Origin: Aliicoccus sp041838435
GTDB lineage: Bacteria > Bacillota > Bacilli > Staphylococcales > Salinicoccaceae
Reading direction: 5' to 3'
NCBI GenBank assembly: GCA_041838435.1
Contig: JBGYPO010000006.1
Coordinates: 1-11,780 of the forward strand
Length of the DNA stretch: 11,780 nucleotides
Shown here one piece after another: positions 5,793-11,780 of this stretch. Every line of letters starts with the position of its first letter. Position 1 is the first letter of the stretch. Position numbers and translations under genes: made by a program. The notes beneath the pieces were generated by a model. That model worked only from the letters and a program-made list of their open reading frames with translations, was not told where the DNA came from and searched no databases.

Positions 5793-8570
5793 ATGCAGGA
5801 CAAGAATGTTGAACACGCACCGGTACGTCTGGGTACAAATCTCGGGATGATTCTCGAATACCATGATATGTATCTTGAAGATCCAGACAGTGTATCGGAA
5901 GAAATGCAGTTGCTTTTTTCTGAACTCGGGGGCACGGGACCCGTCAAAACAGGAACGAGAGACAAAGCAGTCGAAACGAAAGTTAAAGGATTAATTCGAC
6001 TGATTGATAACATCCGCTTATATGGACATTTACAGGCAGATATTTATCCGCTCTATAAACCTAAATTTGAAGACCTCCCAAGTTTAATTGTCGAAGAATA
6101 CGGGTTGACTGAAGACGACCTGAAATCATTCGAGGCGAGCCTGGTGAGCTCTCATTTAGAAGACAGATATGAGAATGCTTACGAGGCCGTAACAAAACTC
6201 ACTAAGCTCTACACAGGTCCGATTGCGTATGAATACATGCACATCACGGATTTAAAAGAGCGTGAATGGATTAAAAAAGAAATTGAAACAGCAGAAGACA
6301 ATCCATTATCAGACGAGGAAAAACTCGAGCTCTTCACGATGCTTGCAAAAGTTGAGGGGTTTGAGAAATATCTGCACAAAAACTTTGTTGGCGCGAAGCG
6401 CTTTTCAATCGAAGGTGTCGACGTTATCGTGCCGATGCTTGAACACCTCTTGCGTCTCATGGCGGATGAAAATATTCCACATATGCAGATCGGTATGGCG
6501 CATAGAGGACGGCTAAACGTGCTCACGCACATTTTAAATAAGCCATACACGATGATGCTGAGTGAATTCATGCATCAGGACCCAATGAAGGTACTGCCTG
6601 ACGACGGGTCATTTGCTGTGACTGCCGGCTGGCATAAAGATGTGAAGTATCACCTTGGTGCAACTAAAACACGTCACGATAACGGCATCGAACAGAAAGT
6701 GACGCTTGCAAACAACCCGTCACACCTTGAAGTTGTCGGTCCTGTCGTACTTGGTAAAACGCGTGCGGTTCAGGAGACAACAGACGCACCGGGTAAAGCA
6801 AAAATCGATCACAACAAAGCGCTTGCAGTACTCATTCACGGTGACTCCGCGATGCCGGGTCAGGGTGTTGTTTATGAGTCGCTGAATCTATCACGCTTAA
6901 ACGGCTATAAAGTCGGCGGGGCAATTCACATTGTTGCGAACAACCGGATCGGCTTTACGACAGATGAAGCAGATTCACGCTCAACGGTATACTCAACAAG
7001 CAACGCATCCGGATTTGATGTGCCTGTCCTGCATGTCAACGCAGACAACCCGGAAGCTGCAATTAAAACATTACGATTTGCAATCAAATACAGACAGACA
7101 TTCAACAAAGACATCATTATCGATGTCATCGGCTACCGCCGTCACGGCCATAACGAGATGGACGAACCGACGCCGACAAACCCGCTCCTGTATCATGAAG
7201 TGAAGAATCACGATACGATTGAGGAACTGTACGGGAAACAGCTGGTAGAAAACAATACAATTACTAAAGAACAGTATGATGCTGTCATTAAAGAAGTCTA
7301 CGACGTCCTCAGGGATGTTCAAAACAGTATCTCAAAAGATGATTTAGTCGAAGATGATGACATGACTGCGCCACCCGAGATTACAGAAGGTCATGAAAAC
7401 CTACAGGAAGACATGAGTTTCGAGCGCCTGCACGAAGCGAACGAAGCGATGCTCGACATCCCCGAGGATTTCAACATGTTTAAAAAGTTAAAGAACGTCT
7501 TAAATAAACGCCGTGAACCATTCGAAGATAAAGAAAAACGCGTTGACTGGGCACACGCGGAAGCACTAGCGTTTGCAACAATCACGCAGGATGGCACACC
7601 GGTCCGCCTGACAGGTCAGGATACAGAGCGGGGTACATTCGCACAGCGTCACGCGGTGTTACATGACGTTGAGACAGGGGATACGCATTACCCGCTGCAC
7701 AACACACCGAACGCTAAAGCATCGTTCAACATCCATAACTCGCCGCTCTCTGAAGCTGCTGTCGTCGGCTTTGAATATGGCTATAATCTGCACAACAACG
7801 AGGCAATGGTCATCTGGGAAGCACAGTTTGGCGACTTTGCGAACATGGCCCAGGTGTATTTCGACAACTTCATATTCTCATCCCGATCAAAATGGGGTGA
7901 AGCGTCAGGTATTACATTCTTCTTACCGCACGCACAGGAAGGACAGGGCCCTGAGCACTCGTCGGCACGGCTTGAGCGCTTTTTGGAACTCGCTGCCGAA
8001 TCAAATATGACTGTCGCAAACTTGACAAGTACAGCGAACTACTTCTATCTGCTGCGTCGCCAGGCAAAGTATTTAGGCACCGATAAAATGCGTCCGCTCG
8101 TCATCATGACACCTAAGAGCCTGCTTCGTAACCAGCGTGTGGCAGATCCTGCAGAGAACTTTGTCGACGGGCACTTCAGGGAAATTATGCATGATGATTA
8201 CGACAAAACAAAAGTGAAGAAAGTTTTGCTCGCAAATGGTAAAATGGCAGTTGACCTGATGGATGCGCTCGATGAAAAACCAGACCCATCAATACTGCTT
8301 ATTCGCTTAGAACAGTTATATCCATTCCCGAGTGACACGATCAAAGCTATCTTCGATGATTTGAAAGAACTTGAAGAGATTAGATTTGTTCAGGAAGAAC
8401 CTGAAAACATGGGTGCATATCACTTTGCATTGCCATTGATTCAAGACATCGCACCGGAGGATGTGGACGTCCAGTACGTTGGCCGCATCAAGCGTGCATC
8501 ACCTGCAGAAGGCAGCAATGAAGCATATAAGCGTTTCCAGCAACAAATCATAGAAAAAGCACTAGATTAA
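5793..8570 (+). CDS. odhA: 2-oxoglutarate dehydrogenase E1 component
   Basis: The thiamine diphosphate-dependent E1 subunit of the 2-oxoglutarate dehydrogenase complex. It decarboxylates 2-oxoglutarate and transfers the succinyl group to the lipoyl arm of OdhB (TCA cycle, cytoplasm). At 925 aa it is about the usual Bacillales length. Landmarks: a short N-terminal segment NLGMILEYHDMYLEDPDSV typical of the E2-binding region, EYMHITDLKEREWI (about 147-160), MAHRGRLNVL (235-244), NPSHLEVVGPVV (308-319), and the ThDP/Mg site HGDSAMPGQG (349-358) with NNRIGFT (383-389), then RRHGHNEMDEPTPTNP (449-464). The C-terminal transketolase-like part carries the pyrimidine-binding and E1 C-terminal domains and ends with the family motif PAEGSNEAYKRFQQQ. 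GAGGGTG sits 5 nt before the ATG. The stop is 15 bp before odhB, with which it forms an operon. Confidence 0.97.
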   Translation: MQDKNVEHAPVRLGTNLGMILEYHDMYLEDPDSVSEEMQLLFSELGGTGPVKTGTRDKAVETKVKGLIRLIDNIRLYGHLQADIYPLYKPKFEDLPSLIVEEYGLTEDDLKSFEASLVSSHLEDRYENAYEAVTKLTKLYTGPIAYEYMHITDLKEREWIKKEIETAEDNPLSDEEKLELFTMLAKVEGFEKYLHKNFVGAKRFSIEGVDVIVPMLEHLLRLMADENIPHMQIGMAHRGRLNVLTHILNKPYTMMLSEFMHQDPMKVLPDDGSFAVTAGWHKDVKYHLGATKTRHDNGIEQKVTLANNPSHLEVVGPVVLGKTRAVQETTDAPGKAKIDHNKALAVLIHGDSAMPGQGVVYESLNLSRLNGYKVGGAIHIVANNRIGFTTDEADSRSTVYSTSNASGFDVPVLHVNADNPEAAIKTLRFAIKYRQTFNKDIIIDVIGYRRHGHNEMDEPTPTNPLLYHEVKNHDTIEELYGKQLVENNTITKEQYDAVIKEVYDVLRDVQNSISKDDLVEDDDMTAPPEITEGHENLQEDMSFERLHEANEAMLDIPEDFNMFKKLKNVLNKRREPFEDKEKRVDWAHAEALAFATITQDGTPVRLTGQDTERGTFAQRHAVLHDVETGDTHYPLHNTPNAKASFNIHNSPLSEAAVVGFEYGYNLHNNEAMVIWEAQFGDFANMAQVYFDNFIFSSRSKWGEASGITFFLPHAQEGQGPEHSSARLERFLELAAESNMTVANLTSTANYFYLLRRQAKYLGTDKMRPLVIMTPKSLLRNQRVADPAENFVDGHFREIMHDDYDKTKVKKVLLANGKMAVDLMDALDEKPDPSILLIRLEQLYPFPSDTIKAIFDDLKELEEIRFVQEEPENMGAYHFALPLIQDIAPEDVDVQYVGRIKRASPAEGSNEAYKRFQQQIIEKALD

Positions 8571-8585
8571 TAAGGAGAATATAAT

Positions 8586-9836
8586 ATGTCAGAAATTAAA
8601 ATACCTGAACTTGCAGAATCAATCACAGAAGGTACGATTGCTGAGTGGTTGAAAAATGTCGGTGATACAGTTGAGCAAGGCGAAAATATTCTAGAACTTG
8701 AAACAGATAAAGTAAACGTTGAAGTCATCTCTGAATCAAGCGGTGTCCTGCAGGAAATTATGGCTGCTGAAGGTGACACTGTCGAAGTCGGACAAGTTGT
8801 TGCAATCATTGGCGAAGGTTCTGGTGCAGCGAAATCAGAAGCACCAAAAGAAGAGGACAAAAAAGAATACGAAGAGAAATCTGAAGATACTAAAGAAGCA
8901 CCAAAAGAAACAACAAAAGAAGCGCCTGAAGAAGAATCCGGTGACCGCATCGTGGCGACACCTTCAGCACGCAAACTTGCACGCGAAAAAGGTATCGCGT
9001 TGTCAGACATCAATGCATCAGATCCACGCGGCCATGTCCGCAGCCAGGATGTTGAGAATCATGACAGTAATAAGACACAAAAATCAGCACCAAAAGAAGC
9101 ACCAAAGCAACAAACACAGGAAAATCCAGATAAACCAGTCATTCGTGAAAAGATGTCACGTCGTCGTCAAACGATTGCGAAACGTTTACTTGAAGTATCA
9201 CAATCAACAGCAATGCTGACTACATTTAACGAAGTGGACATGACAGCAGTGATGGATCTCCGCAAGCGCAAGAAAGAATCATTCCAGGAGCGCAACGATG
9301 GCACGCGCTTAGGTTTCATGTCATTCTTCGCAAAAGCAAGTGTCGCTGCACTGCGCAAGTACCCGGCTGTGAACTCTGAAATCGACGGAGACGACTTTGT
9401 CTTCAAACAGTTCTACGATATCGGCATGGCAGTTTCAACAGATGAAGGACTTGTCGTACCAGTTATTCGCGATGTCGACAAGAAAACATTTGGTCAAATC
9501 GAAAAAGACGTTGTCGACATGGCAGTTAAAGCACGCGACAAAAAGCTCGGACTTGATGATATGGTGGGCGGATCGTTCACAATCACTAACGGTGGTGTCT
9601 TCGGTTCACTCATGTCAACACCAATCATGAACGGCGCGCAGGCTGGTATTCTCGGCATGCACACAATTCAAAAACGTCCGGTCGCAATGCCAGACGACAC
9701 GATTGAAATTCGTCCGATGATGTACATCGCACTGAGTTATGACCACCGTATTATCGACGGTAAAGAAGCAGTGAGCTTCTTAAAAACGATTAAAGAATTG
9801 ATTGAAAACCCTGAAGATTTACTGCTTGAAGGTTAA
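8586..9836 (+). CDS. odhB: Dihydrolipoyllysine succinyltransferase, E2 of 2-oxoglutarate dehydrogenase
   Basis: The E2 core subunit of the 2-oxoglutarate dehydrogenase complex; it moves the succinyl group from its lipoyl arm to CoA. Residues 1-77 are one lipoyl domain with the lipoylated lysine K42 in ETDKVNVEV; PELAESITEGTIAEW at the start is the succinyltransferase version of the motif. A Lys/Glu-rich flexible linker (about 79-119) leads to the peripheral subunit-binding domain (about 122-158, ATPSARKLAREKGI...DPRGHV). A second linker rich in Q, K and P precedes the catalytic domain (about 185-416), which has the active-site signature SYDHRIIDG with H387 and D391. The length of 416 aa is normal. 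AAGGAG is 8 nt before the ATG. The E3 (lipoamide dehydrogenase) gene is not in the window. Confidence 0.97.
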   Translation: MSEIKIPELAESITEGTIAEWLKNVGDTVEQGENILELETDKVNVEVISESSGVLQEIMAAEGDTVEVGQVVAIIGEGSGAAKSEAPKEEDKKEYEEKSEDTKEAPKETTKEAPEEESGDRIVATPSARKLAREKGIALSDINASDPRGHVRSQDVENHDSNKTQKSAPKEAPKQQTQENPDKPVIREKMSRRRQTIAKRLLEVSQSTAMLTTFNEVDMTAVMDLRKRKKESFQERNDGTRLGFMSFFAKASVAALRKYPAVNSEIDGDDFVFKQFYDIGMAVSTDEGLVVPVIRDVDKKTFGQIEKDVVDMAVKARDKKLGLDDMVGGSFTITNGGVFGSLMSTPIMNGAQAGILGMHTIQKRPVAMPDDTIEIRPMMYIALSYDHRIIDGKEAVSFLKTIKELIENPEDLLLEG

Positions 9837-9843
9837 TAGCAGC

Positions 9844-9872
9844 TTGACAAATGATTGTAGGTATCATATGAT
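9844..9872 (+). promoter_or_regulatory. Strong promoter upstream of the 66-aa gene and brnQ
   Basis: TTGACA (9844-9849, perfect consensus) and TATGAT (9867-9872, five of six) are exactly 17 bp apart, the best sigma-A-type promoter in the window. It begins 7 bp after the odhB stop and would start transcription near 9879, ahead of the ribosome binding site at 9893-9900. The palindrome at 9854-9881 covers most of its spacer and all of its -10. Confidence 0.7.
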
Positions 9873-9881
9873 ACCTACAAT
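9854..9881. promoter_or_regulatory. Perfect 28-bp palindrome, probable operator (or terminator)
   Basis: ATTGTAGGTATCAT (9854-9867) is followed directly by its exact reverse complement ATGATACCTACAAT (9868-9881). It overlaps the promoter spacer, the -10 and the expected start point, as a repressor operator would. As RNA it would form a stem of about 11 bp with a 6-nt loop, followed by TTTTCTATTT, so it could instead be a weak intrinsic terminator for odhAB. The two roles are not exclusive. I do not recognise the half-site as that of a named regulator. Confidence 0.65.
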
Positions 9882-9905
9882 TTTCTATTTAAGGGAGGTG
9901 CCGCT

Positions 9906-10106
9906 ATGGCCACGAAAATTTGGTTTAACAATCGCTCGGAGAACGTCACAGTGAAACATGTAGAAGCCGCGAAATATCAAGTATCAAATATGTTAACAGT
10001 AGGTAGTCGTTACGAACTTGTACATGAAACAGAGGAGTACTACTTTGTTGTCGATAACTCGAACAAAGTAGGGGGGTATTATAAAACATACTTCCAGGCA
10101 CAATAA
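9906..10106 (+). CDS. Small conserved protein, DUF6501-like, function unknown
   Basis: A 66-aa protein of unknown function. It has no signal peptide or membrane segment and looks like a small beta-rich soluble domain. The pattern VKHVEAAKYQVSNMLTVGSRYELVHETEEYYFVVDNSNKVGGYYKTYF resembles small Bacillales proteins that, as I recall, are annotated DUF6501: a VLTPGK.Y-like turn, ETEE.YF, then D(N)..KVGG(Y/F)YK.YF. That family name is from memory and moderately sure. GGGAGGTG (9893-9900) lies 5 nt before the ATG, a strong ribosome binding site. It sits under the palindromic promoter and ends 24 bp before brnQ, so the two are probably cotranscribed. The intact frame, strong ribosome binding site and family-like pattern support a real gene. 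Confidence 0.85.
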   Translation: MATKIWFNNRSENVTVKHVEAAKYQVSNMLTVGSRYELVHETEEYYFVVDNSNKVGGYYKTYFQAQ

Positions 10107-10130
10107 CAATTAAATAAGGAGCCGATTTAT

Positions 10131-11480
10131 TTGAAACAACTCAACATGAAAACAACGTTTATCGTAGGCTTTATGCTATTCGCAATGTTCTTTGGAGCAG
10201 GTAACCTGATCTTCCCACCGGCACTCGGACTACAAAGTGGAGAATTTTTCTGGATTACCATTCTCGGATTTATTATTACTGGGGTGGGCTTACCAGTCAT
10301 TGCGGTTATCGTCGGGTCTTTATCACAAGGTGGATATAAAGAGCTCCTTAAAAATATACATCCAGCATTTGGTGTAGTCTTTATGATTGTACTATATCTT
10401 GTCATTGGACCATTTTTTGCGATTCCGCGTACGGCAACAGTGTCGTATGAGATGAGTATCATCCCATTTTTAAATGAATCGTCATGGGTGGTATTACTCG
10501 TATTTACATTCTTATTCTTTTTAGTGTCATTCATTATTGCACTATATCCGAATCAAATCGCGAACAGCATCGGAAAGTATTTAACACCGATATTGCTGAC
10601 TGTAATGGTAATTTTCATTGTCGGCGGGGTATTTGCATACTTCAATAATGATGTCATGGTCATTGACAATATGCTGGAAAATAACTTCTTTAGTACAGGA
10701 TTCACGGAAGGCTATCTGACACTTGATGCGATTGCAGCGATGGCATTCTCCGTCGTTGTTATTACAGCACTTCAGAAATTTGGGGCATCGACGCGTAACG
10801 AGTTGCTGACGAGTACAATAAAAACCGGTTTATTGGCAGCTGCGTTACTTGGTGTGATTTACATAGCACTTGCTTGGATTGGTAACAGAGTCGCACTTGA
10901 TGCAACATCATTTGACGAAGGCACGAACTTAGGTACATATGTGCTGAGCTTTGTTGCCGGTGACGTATTCGGTGCATTAGGCACAGTGTTATTGGGACTC
11001 GTCGTTTTATCAGCGTGTTTAACAACATCTGTTGGACTAATCGTTGCAGTGAGTGAGTACTTCAATGAACTGTTACCGAAAATTCCATATACTGCATTCG
11101 TTACACTATGGACACTGATTTCATTCGGACTTGCAAACCAAGGGTTAAACCAAGTTATCGAAACAAGTGTACCAGTATTATACTTCATCTATCCGATTGC
11201 AATTTCGACAGTACTATTATTGTTATTCACATACTTTGTGAAAAGTCCGAAACTTGCATTACAATTGCCGATTGCACTCGTTATTCTGATGACGATTGTC
11301 ACATTCGTGCATAGACAAGGATGGGTTGAACTCGGATTTGTTGAGTCATTACCACTTTACGGCGCGCAACTCGAATGGATCCCAGTCGCAATCATTGGTT
11401 ATGTGATTGGCTACTTCGTAGGGTCTAAGAAAAATCCAGTAGACTTTGGTTCAGAACCAAAACAAGTACCTGCTAAATAA
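10131..11480 (+). CDS. brnQ: BrnQ-type branched-chain amino acid transporter
   Basis: A 449-aa polytopic membrane protein of the LIVCS family (BrnQ), which imports leucine, isoleucine and valine by cation symport. The N-terminal signature FMLFAMFFGAGNLIFPP (about 14-30) is diagnostic. About twelve hydrophobic segments span the protein, and the tail after about residue 430 is short and charged. Which BrnQ paralogue this is, and its preferred amino acid, cannot be told from sequence. The start is TTG at 10131: AAGGAG (10116-10121) is 9 nt upstream, and the next in-frame ATG (10146) is too far from it. A BrnQ gene also lies downstream of odhB in S. aureus, as I recall, so the position is conserved. 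In Firmicutes brnQ genes are often CodY-controlled; only a half-match to the CodY box is visible (AATTTTCT, 9879-9886). Confidence 0.95.
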   Translation: MKQLNMKTTFIVGFMLFAMFFGAGNLIFPPALGLQSGEFFWITILGFIITGVGLPVIAVIVGSLSQGGYKELLKNIHPAFGVVFMIVLYLVIGPFFAIPRTATVSYEMSIIPFLNESSWVVLLVFTFLFFLVSFIIALYPNQIANSIGKYLTPILLTVMVIFIVGGVFAYFNNDVMVIDNMLENNFFSTGFTEGYLTLDAIAAMAFSVVVITALQKFGASTRNELLTSTIKTGLLAAALLGVIYIALAWIGNRVALDATSFDEGTNLGTYVLSFVAGDVFGALGTVLLGLVVLSACLTTSVGLIVAVSEYFNELLPKIPYTAFVTLWTLISFGLANQGLNQVIETSVPVLYFIYPIAISTVLLLLFTYFVKSPKLALQLPIALVILMTIVTFVHRQGWVELGFVESLPLYGAQLEWIPVAIIGYVIGYFVGSKKNPVDFGSEPKQVPAK

Positions 11481-11487
11481 TTTTTTT

Positions 11488-11530
11488 AAAGCACGTTTTC
11501 TGATAATTCAGAAGATGTGCTTTCCTTTTT
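11488..11530 (+). terminator. Strong Rho-independent terminator after brnQ
   Basis: AAAGCACGTTTTCTGA (11488-11503) pairs with TCAGAAGATGTGCTTT (11508-11523) over 16 bp with two G·U pairs and a TAAT tetraloop. TTTCCTTTTT (11521-11530) follows. It begins 7 bp after the brnQ stop. A run of seven T precedes the stem, with A-rich sequence mainly upstream. Confidence 0.92.
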
Positions 11531-11542
11531 GTTTAATTTGAG

Positions 11543-11780
11543 CTAAAGGGGTCTGATTTTTTCTTGTTTATCACAGTGGGCGAGTTATGCTGATAAAGGA
11601 ACCAGTTTTGAGCTTGTTCATCACAAAACCTCTAGAAATTGATATGAAGAGGCTGTTTTTCACTCGGGTTATAACAGTAGAGAAAATTTTGATATAAAGG
11701 AGCCAGTTTTGGTCTTATTCATATCAAAATCTCTAGAAATTGATATGAAGAGGCTGTTTTTCACTCTGCTTATAACAGTA
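11543..11780. repeat. Direct-repeat array of about 101 bp period, running off the window
   Basis: Unit 1 (11593-11693) and unit 2 (11694 to the edge) are about 90% identical over the 87 bp visible (9 differences by eye). They include 36 identical bases, 11630-11665 and 11731-11766. A preceding 50-bp stretch (11543-11592) matches the first 33 bp of the unit at about 70% and then jumps to a GTTAT-like end, so it looks like an internally deleted unit. Each full unit can fold into three hairpins: the ATAAAGG...TTCAT arm, CTCT...AGAG, and CTGTT...AACAG. No open frame or ribosome binding site of note is seen. The array starts just after the brnQ terminator. Confidence 0.85.

Noticed and set aside
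6209..6571. 120-codon reverse-strand frame inside odhA
   Set aside because: It is antisense to a strongly conserved E1 region, with no ribosome binding site and a Ser/Cys/Ile-rich composition typical of a shadow frame.
8719..9219. 166-codon forward frame inside odhB
   Set aside because: It is an out-of-frame shadow of the Lys/Glu-rich linker; the composition (K, Q, H rich) is an artefact and odhB is unmistakable in its own frame.
9879..9893. CodY box before brnQ
   Set aside because: Only the left half (AATTTTCT) matches; the right half does not, so no site is called.
10107..10130. T-box or other riboswitch leader for brnQ
   Set aside because: The 24-bp gap is far too short, and the 69-bp gap before the small gene contains only a promoter, a palindrome and a ribosome binding site.
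10127..10534. 135-codon reverse-strand frame opposite the start of brnQ
   Set aside because: It is an antisense shadow of BrnQ membrane segments without upstream signals.

Overview
The window is a core chromosomal segment of a low-to-moderate GC Gram-positive bacterium of the family Staphylococcaceae. The order murG – acetyltransferase – arlR – arlS – odhA – odhB – brnQ, and the close resemblance of ArlR and MurG to the Staphylococcus proteins as I remember them, point to that family. The intergenic repeats and the extra PAP2 gene make a non-Staphylococcus genus (for example Jeotgalicoccus, Salinicoccus or Macrococcus relatives) more likely than Staphylococcus itself; the genus is inference only. 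All genes found lie on the + strand.

Layout. (1) 2-475: the 3' end of a CtpA-type S41 carboxyl-terminal processing protease, cut by the window edge. (2) 476-681: a spacer with a long imperfect palindrome ending in a T-run. (3) 682-3044: a compact murG / PAP2 phosphatase / GNAT acetyltransferase operon closed by an intrinsic terminator at 3068-3109. (4) 3110-3684: a gene-free stretch holding two abutting arrays, both with 41-bp period, then a second copy of the palindromic element, then the arlR promoter. (5) 3685-5717: the ArlR-ArlS two-component system with overlapping genes. (6) 5793-9836: odhA-odhB, the E1 and E2 subunits of 2-oxoglutarate dehydrogenase. (7) 9837-9905: a near-consensus promoter overlaid by a perfect 28-bp palindrome. 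(8) 9906-11480: a small 66-aa protein gene and brnQ, closed by a strong terminator. (9) 11531-11780: a direct-repeat array of about 101 bp period running off the window.

The genes join cell-envelope work (CtpA, MurG lipid II synthesis, a PAP2 lipid phosphatase that could recycle undecaprenyl pyrophosphate) with an envelope/adhesion-type regulatory system (ArlRS), the TCA cycle (OdhAB) and branched-chain amino acid uptake (BrnQ). The coding content is ordinary and well conserved. The unusual material is non-coding: the two 41-bp arrays, the dispersed palindromic element present twice, the 101-bp array with pairing-preserving changes, and the palindromic operator-like promoter upstream of the small gene and brnQ. 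I saw no phage, insertion sequence, CRISPR, tRNA or rRNA.
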